Counted from the first letter of the stretch, positions 47,360-55,640 are shown. The stretch is DNA of 64,000 nt from CAMLFJ01 sp040902305 (GCA_040902305.1 JBBDXN010000106.1:1-64000); one strand, 5' to 3'. Numbers and translations are program-made. Notes: generated by a model from the sequence alone, not told the origin.

Positions 47360-48574
47360 ATGATCATGACAATGCGCAGACGGCAGTTCCTCACGGCGGC
47401 CGCGGTGAGCGCGGCCACGGTGCCTCTCCTCAGGACCCGCGCCCGGGCCCAGGCGAAGCCGGTCCGCATCGGCTACACCATGTCGGGCACGGGGCCCTAC
47501 GCGGTCGGAGCCGGTATCACCCAGGTCCCGAACTACACGCTGTGGCAGGAGCAGGTCAACGCCAAGGGCGGCCTCGCGGTCAAGGGCGAGGGGCGGCGGA
47601 TGATCGAGTTCGTCTCCATCGACGACCGGAGCGAGATCGAGACCGCGGTGCGCTTCTACGAGAAGCTGGCCACCGACGACCGAGTGGACCTGCTGCTGCC
47701 CCCGTGGGGCTCGGCCATGAACTTCGCCATCGCCCCGGTGGCCACCAAGCACGGCTACCCGATGATCGGCCCCACCGCGATCTCCGGGAAGTTCAAGGAG
47801 CTGGCCCTGCCCTACTTCTACACGCTGCTGGTGCAGCCCGCCCCGCAGATGCAGGCGGTGGCCGCCATGCTGAAGGACCTGCGCGACCAGGGCAAGGTCA
47901 AGAAGGTGGCGGTGGCCTACGTCAACGATCTCTTCGGCATCGAGCTGAACACCGCCACCGGCCCCGCCTTCAAGGCGGCCGGCCTCGAGGTGGTGGACAC
48001 CAAGAGCTATCCGCTGGGCGCCAAGGATCTCTCGCCGATCCTCCGCGGCTTCAAGGCGGCGGGCGCCGACGCCTTCGTGGGCCTCACCTACCCACCCGAC
48101 AACATCCTGGCCACCACCCAGGCCAAGGAAGTGGACTGGAACCCGGCCGTCTTCTTCACCGGCGTGGGCACCGCGTTCCCGTTCTACCGCGACCGCTTCA
48201 AGGGCGCGGAGGGCGTGATGGGCATCGCGGGATGGAACCCCAAGGTGAAGTTCGCGGGAGCCCGGGAGTACTTCGACGCCCACGTGAAGCAGCACAAGAA
48301 GGAGCCCGACCGGTGGGCGAGCGCCTTCGCGTACGCCTCGCTGCAGATCCTGGAGCGCTGCGTGGGCGAGGTCGGTCTCGACCGGCCGAAGATCAAGGCG
48401 ATGCTCGACGCCACCGAGTTCCAGACGGTGGCGGGGCCCATCAAGTTCACCAAGGGCGAGAACGTGGCCACCCCGGGCATCATCGGCCAGTGGCAGAAGA
48501 ACGAGTTCGAGCTGCTCTGGCCCAAGAGCTGGGCCACCGGAGCGGCGGTGGTGCCGAAGCCGGCCTGGGCGTGA
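47360..48574 (+). CDS. ABC transporter substrate-binding protein (LivK-like)
   Basis: 404 residues, AAGGAGG before the ATG. Twin-arginine-type signal MRRRQFLTAAAVSAATVPLL, mature start near AQAKPVRIGYTMSGTGPYAV. Periplasmic type I fold with PWGSAMNFAIAPVATKHGYP, VAVAYVNDLFGIELN and GADAFVGLTYPPDN. Binds an amino acid, amide or other polar compound; ligand unknown. The stop overlaps the permease start (GTGA). Confidence 0.9.
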   Translation: MIMTMRRRQFLTAAAVSAATVPLLRTRARAQAKPVRIGYTMSGTGPYAVGAGITQVPNYTLWQEQVNAKGGLAVKGEGRRMIEFVSIDDRSEIETAVRFYEKLATDDRVDLLLPPWGSAMNFAIAPVATKHGYPMIGPTAISGKFKELALPYFYTLLVQPAPQMQAVAAMLKDLRDQGKVKKVAVAYVNDLFGIELNTATGPAFKAAGLEVVDTKSYPLGAKDLSPILRGFKAAGADAFVGLTYPPDNILATTQAKEVDWNPAVFFTGVGTAFPFYRDRFKGAEGVMGIAGWNPKVKFAGAREYFDAHVKQHKKEPDRWASAFAYASLQILERCVGEVGLDRPKIKAMLDATEFQTVAGPIKFTKGENVATPGIIGQWQKNEFELLWPKSWATGAAVVPKPAWA

Positions 48575-49449
48575 CGTTCTCGCCGACGCTCCTGCTGGAC
48601 ATCGTGGTCGGCGGGCTCACGACGGGCGGCATCTACGCCCTCGTGGCCCTCGGCCTCAATCTCCAGTACGGCCTGATGCGGGTGCTGAACGTGGCGCACG
48701 GCGAGTTCCTGATGCTGGGCGCCTACGTCACATACTCGCTGCACACCGGCTGGGGCGTCAACCCGCTGCTGACCCTGCTGATCACGGGCCCGACGGCCTT
48801 CGCCGTCGGGCTCGTGCTGCACCGCGCCCTCTACGCGCCGCTGCTGACCGGCGATGCGCCGGAAGCCCTCGAGTCGCGCTCGCTCCTCCTGTCCTTCGGC
48901 GTCATGTTCGTGCTGCAGAATGCGGCCCTGCTCATCTGGAGCGCGGACCTCAAGGGCTACAGCTACCTCGCGATCCCGCTCCACTGGCTCGGCACCGTCT
49001 TCCCGGCCAATCGGGTGCTGGCGGCGGCGGTGGCGCTCGCCCTCGGCCTGGCCTTCTACGTCTACCTGCGGACGAGCCTGACCGGCAAGGCGGTGCGCGC
49101 CCTGATGCAGGAGCCCGACGGCGCGCAGCTCGTGGGCATCCAGTCCTCCCGCATCCACGGCCTCTGCTTCGGCGCGGGCATCGCGATGTCCGCGGTGACC
49201 GGCTCGCTCGTCAGCATGCTGTTCGAGCTGACGCCCTTCATGGGCCTGCCCTACACCGTCACCGCGCTGGTCGTGGTCATCCTGGGCGGGCTCGGCAACA
49301 TGCTGGGCTGTCTGCTCGCCGGCCTGCTGCTCGGCCTCGTGGAGACCGCGGGCGTGTATCTGGCCTCCTCCGACATCCGGCTGATCTCGTCCTACGCGGT
49401 GCTCTCGCTGATCCTGGTCCTCAAGCCCTCGGGCCTCTTTGGCCGCTAG
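48571..49449 (+). CDS. Branched-chain amino-acid-type ABC permease (LivH-like)
   Basis: 292 residues from GTG. GGLTTGGIYALVALGLNLQY and GLMRVLNVAHGEFLMLGAYV are the LivH signatures, followed by about eight helices and VVVILGGLGNMLGCLLAGLL. The EAA-like loop AVRALMQEPDGAQLVGI contacts the ATPase. Overlaps LivK by four and LivM by 11 bases. Confidence 0.92.
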   Translation: MTFSPTLLLDIVVGGLTTGGIYALVALGLNLQYGLMRVLNVAHGEFLMLGAYVTYSLHTGWGVNPLLTLLITGPTAFAVGLVLHRALYAPLLTGDAPEALESRSLLLSFGVMFVLQNAALLIWSADLKGYSYLAIPLHWLGTVFPANRVLAAAVALALGLAFYVYLRTSLTGKAVRALMQEPDGAQLVGIQSSRIHGLCFGAGIAMSAVTGSLVSMLFELTPFMGLPYTVTALVVVILGGLGNMLGCLLAGLLLGLVETAGVYLASSDIRLISSYAVLSLILVLKPSGLFGR

Positions 49450-50329
49450 GCTCGCCCTCGCGGGGCTCGGCGCCGCGCTGCTCGCCGCGCCGCACGCGCT
49501 GCCCGCGTACCATCGCTCGCTCGCGCTCGCCATCCTGGCCGACGTCGCGCTCGCCGTCTCCTGGGCCTTCTTCTCCGGCCCCACGCGCTATCTCTCGCTC
49601 GCCACCGGCGCCTTCTTCGGCGCCGGCGCCTACACCACCGCGGTCGTCCTGGCCAGGCTGCCCTGGCCGCTGCCGGTGCTGGCCGCGGCGGCGGTCGCGG
49701 CGGTCATGGCGCTGCTGGTGGGCACGCTCGCGCTGCGGCTGCGCGGCCCCTACTTCGCGGTCTTCACCTTCGGCCTCGCGGAGCTGGCCAAGCACACGCT
49801 GATCTGGTACGAGACGAGCGTGACCGGCACCGTCGGCCGGTTGATGCTCGCGCCGCCCGGGACGATCACGCTCTACTACACGGTGCTCGGGGTGGCCGCG
49901 CTCGCGGTGACGACGGCGGTGTGGCTGCCGCGCAGCCGGTGGGGCATCGCGCTCATCGGCATCGGCGCCGACGAGGAGCGCGCGGAAACGCTCGGCATCG
50001 ACACCACGCGCATCAAGATCGGCGTCTTCGCCCTCAGCGCCGCCTTCATGGGCGCGGTGGGCGGGGCGATGGCCCCGCGCTGGACCTATCTGGATCCGCA
50101 GGTCTTCAACCCGCTCGTGTCCTTCCAGACCGTGATCATGGCCCTGCTGGGCGGCGCCACCACCGTCATCGGCCCGGCACTGGGCGCGGTGTTCCTGGGA
50201 CTTCTGTCCGAGACGCTCCTGGTACAGTTCCGCTACCTCTATATGCTCAGTCTCGGGCTGGTGCTGATCGTGGTGGTCCTGCTGCTGCCCGCCGGCCTCT
50301 CGGGCCTGTTGCGCAAGCGTCGGGCGTGA
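49439..50329 (+). CDS. Branched-chain amino-acid-type ABC permease (LivM-like)
   Basis: 296 residues from TTG. YLSLATGAFFGAGAYTTAVV, LRLRGPYFAVFTFGLAELAK and the EAA loop GIGADEERAETLGIDTTRIK are LivM hallmarks, with ALLGGATTVIGPALGAVFLG near the end. Forms the heterodimeric channel with LivH. A GNAT remnant follows directly, so the operon ends here without LivF. Confidence 0.92.
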   Translation: MAARLALAGLGAALLAAPHALPAYHRSLALAILADVALAVSWAFFSGPTRYLSLATGAFFGAGAYTTAVVLARLPWPLPVLAAAAVAAVMALLVGTLALRLRGPYFAVFTFGLAELAKHTLIWYETSVTGTVGRLMLAPPGTITLYYTVLGVAALAVTTAVWLPRSRWGIALIGIGADEERAETLGIDTTRIKIGVFALSAAFMGAVGGAMAPRWTYLDPQVFNPLVSFQTVIMALLGGATTVIGPALGAVFLGLLSETLLVQFRYLYMLSLGLVLIVVVLLLPAGLSGLLRKRRA

Positions 50330-50469
50330 ACGACGAGGCTGGGGGCGCGGCGCCGCTCGCTTGCCCCTGCTTGGAGGTCAACCCGCGGGCGCCGGCCTTC
50401 TATCAGCGACTTGGATTCAGGTGCACAAGCGAAACCGATACTCACGATCTGATGGAATGCAGCTCATAA
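50326..50469 (+). pseudogene. Remnant of a GNAT acetyltransferase (C-terminal part)
   Basis: 47 codons. After a short unrelated start, CLEVNPRAPAFYQRLGF and the ending ETDTHDLMEC match the C-terminal beta-strand and helix of GNAT enzymes (VxxxNxxAxxFYxxxGF). The N-terminal acetyl-CoA-binding half is missing. The stop TAA sits within the first attC-like hairpin region. Confidence 0.6.
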
Positions 50470-50551
50470 GAACAGCTCGCAGCCGACGCGCTACCGCGCG
50501 CGGCTGAGGCTGGCGCTATCCGTACGGGAGAAGCTGGGGAGTGAGTTAGGC
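50463..50551. repeat. Degenerate attC-like hairpin
   Basis: CAGCCGACGCGC and GCGCGCGGCTG form a stem with a single unpaired base, flanked by AACAGCTCG on the left and, further right, GTTAGGC (50545-50551), which matches the integron R' core GTTRRRY. The partner core is not intact, so this is at best a decayed recombination site. Confidence 0.35.
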
Positions 50552-50571
50552 TGTGCGCGAGGCTGTAGCGA

Positions 50572-50913
50572 ATGCCGATACCGAACGCGGACCGTGCCGT
50601 CATCGACCCGGTGAAGCTGCACGGGTACCTGCTCTCACGCAGCCATCCGGTCGGCCGATTCAAGGCCGCGTTTTTTCATGCCCTCGGCTACTCGTCGGAG
50701 ACGTGGCGCCAGTTCGAGGCAGACCTTCGCAGTCAGCACCTATCCCGTGATGCAACGCGAGAGGACCAGACCCCGTACGGGCAGAGATACGTCATCCGCG
50801 GTACCCTGATTGGGCCGTCAGGAACCTCGGCGGACCTGGTGAGCGTCTGGGTTTTGCGCACCGGTGAAGAGATCCCCAGATTCGTGACGGCCTACCCGGA
50901 GGTGGGCAGATGA
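50572..50913 (+). CDS. DUF6883-like protein
   Basis: 113 residues, MPIPNADRAVIDPVKLHGYL, then GRFKAAFFHALGYSSETWRQ and the ending SVWVLRTGEEIPRFVTAYP. This pattern (NAxxAxIxxxKLxxYLLxxxHPxGRxKAxFF...TAxP) is the DUF6883 family, often found beside DUF4926. Overlaps the next gene by ATGA. Possibly a toxin-antitoxin-like pair; not established. Confidence 0.7.
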   Translation: MPIPNADRAVIDPVKLHGYLLSRSHPVGRFKAAFFHALGYSSETWRQFEADLRSQHLSRDATREDQTPYGQRYVIRGTLIGPSGTSADLVSVWVLRTGEEIPRFVTAYPEVGR

Positions 50914-51143
50914 CATATCACGTCCTCGACACCGTCGTCCTCGCTCGCGACCTACAGGAGCGCGGCTTTCGCAAGGGCGACCTCGGCGCGGTGGTAGAAG
51001 TCTACGAGCCAGACGGGCTCGAGGTCGAGTTCGTGACCGCGTCCGGCAGGACCGCGGCACTGCTCACGCTGAATGCCCGGGACGTCCGTCCCGTGGCCGA
51101 CGACGACCTCGTCTCGGTTAGAACGTGCCCTCGCTCGGCGTGA
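50910..51143 (+). CDS. DUF4926-like protein
   Basis: 77 residues. YHVLDTVVLARDLQERGFRK and GDLGAVVEVYEPDGLEVEFV then LTLNARDVRPV match DUF4926 small beta-barrels. It partners with the DUF6883 protein by four-base overlap. Function unproven. Confidence 0.7.
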   Translation: MTYHVLDTVVLARDLQERGFRKGDLGAVVEVYEPDGLEVEFVTASGRTAALLTLNARDVRPVADDDLVSVRTCPRSA

Positions 51144-51194
51144 GGTCAACGGATAATTCTAGTTCAGCAGCAAGCGACTCAGGAGAAGGGCAGG

Positions 51195-51602
51195 GTGGGG
51201 GAGCACCGACACCCTCTTGAATGCGTAGCGGCCCTCGTCCTTAAGGAGGCGACGGTGCTCGCGGAAGAGCGGCAGCCCACGAAGAGGGTGGCACCGGGCG
51301 CGGTCGCCCTTCCAGGCGGCCACGTCGAGCCTGGGGAGGGCATCGAGGACGCGCTCCGGCGTGAGCTCAAGGAGAAGTTGGGAATCGCGCCCCTCGAAGT
51401 ACGGTACGTCTGTACCCTCCTCCATCGATCAGCAGAGTTCCGGAAGCTTCACTACTTCGCGGTCCCGCAATGGGAGGGCAATGTGGCGAATCACGAGGCT
51501 GCCTCTCTGCGGTGGGTGCCGTTGACCATGGCGCACGAGCTCGACCTTGAGGTCGACCGGCTTGCCCTGGCGGAGTATCAGCGGGTCTACGGTGATGCGT
51601 AG
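51195..51602 (+). CDS. NUDIX hydrolase with altered Nudix box
   Basis: 135 residues from GTG. The box GGHVEPGEGIEDALRRELKE then KLGI fits GX5EX7REUXEEXGU except that the last Glu of the REUXEE core is Lys. That Glu normally binds catalytic magnesium, so activity may be reduced or altered. The rest (VAALVLKEATVLAEERQPTK, RKLHYFAVPQWEG) is ordinary for the family. Part of the low-GC accessory stretch. Confidence 0.8.
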   Translation: MGEHRHPLECVAALVLKEATVLAEERQPTKRVAPGAVALPGGHVEPGEGIEDALRRELKEKLGIAPLEVRYVCTLLHRSAEFRKLHYFAVPQWEGNVANHEAASLRWVPLTMAHELDLEVDRLALAEYQRVYGDA

Positions 51603-51742
51603 AGGCCAGGCGGACGAAGGCGTCGAGACCGTGCTCTGCCGAACAACGCAGTGGACCGGGCCGGTGCCCGCGTTGCTCGCCCTCCTGCCGGGTGACCGCT
51701 GGCTTTAGACGACGAAGACCGTGCCTTAAGGAGGTCGCTCTG

Positions 51743-52171
51743 ATGGCAGACAGCTTTAATCCTCGGGGTGTGTGGGCACCGTTCGGTGCATTCTCTATGG
51801 GTGTCATTCAGGGTGACGGTCAGGTCGTGTACCTGAAAGGGCAAGTTGCCCTGGATGAAGATGGTCAGATTGTGGGTAAAGGTGACATGCGGGCACAAAC
51901 CCGTAAGACTTGGGAGAATATCCAGGGTGTGCTGTCCAGTATCGGCGGGACGATGCGGGACATTGTTTCTCTTACGCATCACGTCACCGATATTGACGAG
52001 TTCATGAAGACCGGGGACATCAGGCGGGAGTTTTTCTCGGAGCCGTTTCCGGTGACAACGACAGTTCAGGTGGTTCGGCTATACCATCTTGACCTTATGG
52101 TGGAGATCACAGCCACGGCAGAGATTCCGCGCGATCGTTTCAAGCGGCCGGCAGGACCTTCGAACACGTAG
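51743..52171 (+). CDS. RidA/YjgF-family protein
   Basis: 142 residues, AAGGAGG before the ATG. FNPRGVWAPFGAFSMGVIQG, GQVVYLKGQVALDEDGQIVG and DIVSLTHHVTDIDEFM mark the family, with the later VQVVRLYHLDLMVEITATA strand. RidA deaminates reactive enamine/imine intermediates. The usual Arg before the last strand seems to be V-V-R-L-Y. Codon use is clearly less GC-rich than neighbours, consistent with acquisition. An attC-like hairpin follows 14 bases after the stop. Confidence 0.85.
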   Translation: MADSFNPRGVWAPFGAFSMGVIQGDGQVVYLKGQVALDEDGQIVGKGDMRAQTRKTWENIQGVLSSIGGTMRDIVSLTHHVTDIDEFMKTGDIRREFFSEPFPVTTTVQVVRLYHLDLMVEITATAEIPRDRFKRPAGPSNT

Positions 52172-52185
52172 AGGACATGATCGTC

Positions 52186-52236
52186 CTCTAACAAGCCGTT
52201 CAACTCGGACGCTCGCTCGGCGAGCGCCGGTTAGCG
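52186..52236. repeat. attC-like integron recombination site
   Basis: CTCTAAC (52186-52192) and GTTAGCG (52230-52236) are core-like, with CTAAC/GTTAG exactly complementary. Between them AAGCCGTTCAACTCGG, then CGG-A-CGCTCGC / TCG / GCGAGCG-CCG gives a 10-bp stem with one extrahelical A, the hallmark of attC. It directly follows the RidA-like gene, as in a gene cassette. No integron integrase lies in the window. Confidence 0.5.
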
Positions 52237-52331
52237 CCAGGGCCTGATCGAGCCCGCGGGCACTCCGAATACCGGCGATCCGGACACCGCGGCGGCCCGC
52301 CGGGTCATCTGACCGGCGAGAGGAACATGCC

Positions 52332-52721
52332 ATGGCGGTGCGCATCGTTCGACTCGGGACGCCGCGGCACGCGGGCGAGGACCTGCGGATCGGCACGGTG
52401 CGCCGGCCGCCGCGCGGGGTGCGCAAAGCCGACTACGCGGCACGCGACTACTACGACGTGTGGCTGCCGGAGCTGGCGCCCACCGCGCCGCTCGTTTCCT
52501 TCGCGTTGTCGAAGCCGTTCACACCCGCGCGCTGGGCGCTCTACGCGCGGCGCTACCGCCGCGAGATGCGCGAGCCGGCGGCTCAGCGCCTGCTCGCCCT
52601 GCTGGCCGCAATGTCGGCGCGCACGAGCTTCTCGGTCGGCTGCTACTGCGAGGACGAGATCCATTGCCATCGCTCCCTGCTGCGGGAGCTGCTGATCGAG
52701 CACGGCGCGAAGGTCGTCTGA
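52332..52721 (+). CDS. DUF488 family protein
   Basis: 129 residues. RIVRLGTPRHAGEDLRIGTV, YYDVWLPELAPTAPL, RWALYARRYRREM and the Cys-rich SVGCYCEDEIHCHRSLL are typical of DUF488. Function unknown. A degraded copy of its last 30 bases appears at 53163-53195. Confidence 0.85.
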   Translation: MAVRIVRLGTPRHAGEDLRIGTVRRPPRGVRKADYAARDYYDVWLPELAPTAPLVSFALSKPFTPARWALYARRYRREMREPAAQRLLALLAAMSARTSFSVGCYCEDEIHCHRSLLRELLIEHGAKVV

Positions 52722-52766
52722 CGAGTAGCCTCCGACCATCCACTGCTGATCCGGGAGCCGAGCCCG

Positions 52767-53154
52767 GTGGAGCGGTTGTTCGGACTCGGCCCGCGCGACT
52801 ACTATCTGCTGCAGGTGCGGGGCCGGAAGACCGGCCGCCGGTACGGAACCCCGGTCAATCTGGTGGAGCTCCAAGGCAAGCGCTTCCTCGTGGCCCCCCG
52901 CGGCCGCAGTCAACGGGTTCGGAACGCGGAAGCTGCCGGGGAGGTCACGATCAAGAAGGGGTGGAACAGCCGGCGATCTCGCGTCCGTCCTGTTCCGGAC
53001 GGAGAAGCCGCCGGTCCTGCGCGCGTATCTCGACCGCTTCCCGTTGACCGTCCAGCGCTACTTTCCGGTACCCGCGGGCTCGCCGCCGGAGGCGTTCGCG
53101 GATATCGCCGGGCGCTATCCCGTCTTCGAGCTATTGCCGCCGGGTTCCGAGTGA
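52767..53154 (+). pseudogene. F420-dependent nitroreductase-family (DUF385) gene with frameshift
   Basis: First frame: DYYLLQVRGRKTGRRYGTPV and GKRFLVAPRGRSQ to EVTIKKG. Near 52962 the coding sequence continues in a different frame as GGTAGDLASVLFRTEKPPVL, RAYLDRFPLTVQRYFPVPAG and IAGRYPVFELLPPGSE with a TGA at 53152. One base gained or lost explains both halves. Family: deazaflavin-dependent oxidoreductases. It could also be an assembly or sequencing error. Confidence 0.75.
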
Positions 53155-53448
53155 AGCTCGCCTAGCTGCTCATCGAGCAGCGCGCGAAGGTCGTCCGGCG
53201 CTGCCTCAAACCGAGGCACCCTAGGCTCAGGGTGCCCGGTCGGTGGGCGCTCCGCAAGCTGATCTCGCCGGGTCGCTCGGGCCTCATCGCGGCAAGTAGC
53301 CGCCGATTTTCGTGGAATCCGATCGCGCTCGATTCGCTGGCACGGCCCTTGCCCACCCACGTCGCGAGCACTTCATCGCACCGTCGCGAAGTCCGGAGCG
53401 AAGCCGCCTTACGATGGGGGCAGTCTCTCTCTGAGGAGGATCCAGACG
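53155..53448. other. Non-coding stretch with a decayed DUF488 fragment
   Basis: CTGCTCATCGAGCAGCG and GCGAAGGTCGTC (53163-53195) repeat the 3' end of the DUF488 gene (CTGCTGATCGAGCACGG, GCGAAGGTCGTC) with few mismatches. I see no gene in the remainder. Confidence 0.45.
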
Positions 53449-53859
53449 ATGACCCGGAAGCTAGCCCTGATCGCTCATGATCACAAGAAGGTCGACCTCG
53501 TCGCCTGGGCGACGTTCAACCGTGACACCCTCGCTGCGTTTCCCCTCGTCGCCACCGGACACACCGCCCGCCTCGTGCGGGACAAGGTCGGCCTCGACGT
53601 CGACGCCCTGCTGAGCGGGCCGGAGGGCGGTGACGCGCAGATCGCGGCCGGCGTCGCCACCGGGGAGATCGACGCCGTCTTCTTCTTCGTCGATCCGCTC
53701 TTCGCCCAGCCGCACGACCCGGACATCCGCGCGCTGTTGCGCGTGTGCAACGTCCACAACGTGCCGGTGGCGACCAACCTGGCCACCGCGGATCTCATCA
53801 TCGCCGGCCTTCCGGCCTGCACCGGGGTGCCCGCCCCCACCCGCGCGACTGTTCGCTGA
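53449..53859 (+). CDS. mgsA: Methylglyoxal synthase
   Basis: 136 residues. ALIAHDHKKVDLVAWA, the phosphate-binding HTARLVRDK, SGPEGGDAQIAAGV (catalytic Asp, residue 62) and DAVFFFVDPLFAQPHDPDIR with H89 and D92 reproduce the active site. Converts dihydroxyacetone phosphate to methylglyoxal, relieving phosphate limitation. Slightly shorter than the usual 150 residues. Its last three codons lie in the IS target duplication, but the gene is intact. Confidence 0.9.
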   Translation: MTRKLALIAHDHKKVDLVAWATFNRDTLAAFPLVATGHTARLVRDKVGLDVDALLSGPEGGDAQIAAGVATGEIDAVFFFVDPLFAQPHDPDIRALLRVCNVHNVPVATNLATADLIIAGLPACTGVPAPTRATVR

Positions 53860-53867
53860 CCCGGCGG

Positions 53868-55323
53868 TGTTGTTGACAAGTGAAATGTCCGCTGGGTTTT
53901 GACAAGTGATCTGTCCGGTCAGACCCGGGGGCCGGTGGGGAGGCGGGGCCCGCGGCGGCGGCTCTGTTGGGGGATATCCAGGTATGGCCGGCGGCGGGAA
54001 CGTGGCTCCTGGGGCAAATGCGCGCGGGCGTTTTTGGGACGAGGGCCGTCGAGGGGTCGGCCCGTGGCATCGTAGTGGCCCAAGCACTGCGTGCCGCGCC
54101 AGACCGAGTGGCGGCCATCGAGGTGGCGGCGGACGGTGACGCGCAGCCGGGCGCACGTGCGGCGGCCGGGCTGCTTGGCCAGTTGCAAGGCCACGCCCTC
54201 GAGGCCGACGACATTGTCGAGGCCGACGGTGCGCTCGTCCTCGTGACAGAGGATGCCGTCGAGATCGGCGGCGCCGAGCGCGACGAAGGCCGGGGCCGGG
54301 TCCGTGGGCGGGCGGGTGAACTGGGTGTGGTAGTCCGGGATGAAGTGCTCCCGCAGATAGGCGTTGGCCGCATCGACCGTGGTGATGCCGGCCACGCGGA
54401 GCTCGTTGATGAGCCGGCCTTGCAGGGTGCGGTTGAGCCGCTCGCTGCGGCCGCGGGCCTGGGGCGAGTAGCTGGGGATGTGTTCGATGCCGAGTCGGCT
54501 GAGGGCGCGGCCGAGCTGCGTGGGGCGCGTGAGGTCGACCTTGCCACCGGCCGTGGGGGTGTAGAAGGCCCACCCGGCGCGATCGGTATAGAGGGCGATG
54601 GGCAAGCCGTGCACTTGAAAGACCGCCCACAAGGCGCGCATGACGGCCGCTGTAGTCTCGCCGGGCCAGAGCTGGGCGTAGAGCAGCTGCTTGGTGGCGT
54701 CGTCGAGGACGGCGATGAGGGTCTGCTGCTCGCCGGGGCGCCGGGCCAGCCAGGCATGCCGGCTGCCGTCCAGGTGCAGGAGCTCGCCGAAGCACGGGCG
54801 CGGCTCGCGGCGGCGGCGATGGCGGCCCCGGCGGCGGCCCTTGCGGACCAGGCCGGCCTCTTGGAGCGCGAGCTTGACGAAGCTGTAGGACAAGGTCACG
54901 CCGTGATCGCGCCGGGCGAGGTGGTGGAAGTGCCGCACGTTGAAGCCGGGGGCCCCGTCGCGGGGCCCGTAGCGCTCGCGGTACAGGCGCAGGAGGCGCT
55001 GGACCTCGGCGACGGGCGCGGTCCGCCGCGACGGGCGGCCGCGCCGGCGATCGTGCAGGCCGAGGACGCCCTGCTGCTCATAGCGGGCGCGCCAGCGGCG
55101 CAGGCTGCGCGTATGGATGCCGAGGATGTCGGCGCCTTGCAGCCATGTCAGCGTCCCCGCCAACACCCGACAGATGACCTCCTGGACTTTCATGGCCCGC
55201 TCCACAGCGGCCGCGGCATAGAGCATGAGTGGCCCCCTCTCCACCCATGGCTGTATCCGGGCCGCCTCGAAAAGCGGACATTTCATTTGCTCTCGGGAGC
55301 GGACAGATCATGTGCTCCCTACA
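53868..55323. mobile_element. Insertion sequence (IS1202/ISNCY-like) flanked by 17-bp target duplication
   Basis: GTTCGCTGACCCGGCGG occurs at 53851-53867 and again at 55324-55340. The ends begin TGT and align over 23 bases with TGTCC at the inner edge; subterminal repeats such as GTGAAATGTCCGC and GTGATCTGTCCG on the left pair with GCGGACATTTCAT and CGGACAGATCATG on the right. One DDE transposase gene. Long duplications fit the IS1202-type family. Insertion fell just behind the mgsA stop. Confidence 0.85.
53919..55226 (-). CDS. IS1202/ISNCY-type DDE transposase
   Basis: 435 residues from ATG 55226. N-terminal HTH modules (TWLQGADILGIHTRSLRRWR, YEQQGVLGLHDRRRGRPSRR), then an rve-type DDE core: D in LHLDGSRHAWLARRPGEQQT, D in IALYTDRAGWAFY, and E in YSPQARGRSERLNRTLQGRL. 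A C-terminal domain with LEGVALQLAKQPGRRTC and RRHLDGRHSVWRG follows, typical of this family. An in-frame ATG at 55286 lies in the terminal repeat and is less likely. The gene appears intact. Confidence 0.88.
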   Translation of the reverse strand: MLYAAAAVERAMKVQEVICRVLAGTLTWLQGADILGIHTRSLRRWRARYEQQGVLGLHDRRRGRPSRRTAPVAEVQRLLRLYRERYGPRDGAPGFNVRHFHHLARRDHGVTLSYSFVKLALQEAGLVRKGRRRGRHRRRREPRPCFGELLHLDGSRHAWLARRPGEQQTLIAVLDDATKQLLYAQLWPGETTAAVMRALWAVFQVHGLPIALYTDRAGWAFYTPTAGGKVDLTRPTQLGRALSRLGIEHIPSYSPQARGRSERLNRTLQGRLINELRVAGITTVDAANAYLREHFIPDYHTQFTRPPTDPAPAFVALGAADLDGILCHEDERTVGLDNVVGLEGVALQLAKQPGRRTCARLRVTVRRHLDGRHSVWRGTQCLGHYDATGRPLDGPRPKNARAHLPQEPRSRRRPYLDIPQQSRRRGPRLPTGPRV

Positions 55324-55385
55324 GTTCGCTGACCCGGCGGTTGTCCCGGCCGGGGCAAACGTGTAGCCTCGGGCCGGAGGACAGC

Positions 55386-55640
55386 GTCATCTTCGCACGA
55401 CTCGGTTCCTGGCAGGGATCGACCGACGAGCTCGAGCGGTGGATCCAGCGCGCCCGGGAGCACGTCAAGCCCGCCATCCGGCAGGACGCCGGCCTCAAGG
55501 CGGCGTTCTGGCTCGTCGACCGCGAAGGCGGCAAGGGTCTGGAGGAAGCGCGGCGCCGGCGCCAGACCGCGACGTCGGCGGCTACCGGCGCCCAGGTGAC
55601 GACGGACCGGTACGAGATCATCGATTCACTCGAGATGTAG
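55386..55640 (+). pseudogene. Degenerate ABM-like small protein gene
   Basis: FARLGSWQGSTDELERWIQR, then KPAIRQDAGLKAAFWLVDRE and a C-terminus with TATSAATGAQVTTDRYEIID resemble small antibiotic-monooxygenase-type proteins, but the strand normally between GGKG and the last helix is missing. The frame has no ATG, GTG or TTG near the start: GGAGGA is followed by GTCATC. Probably a decayed gene. Confidence 0.5.
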
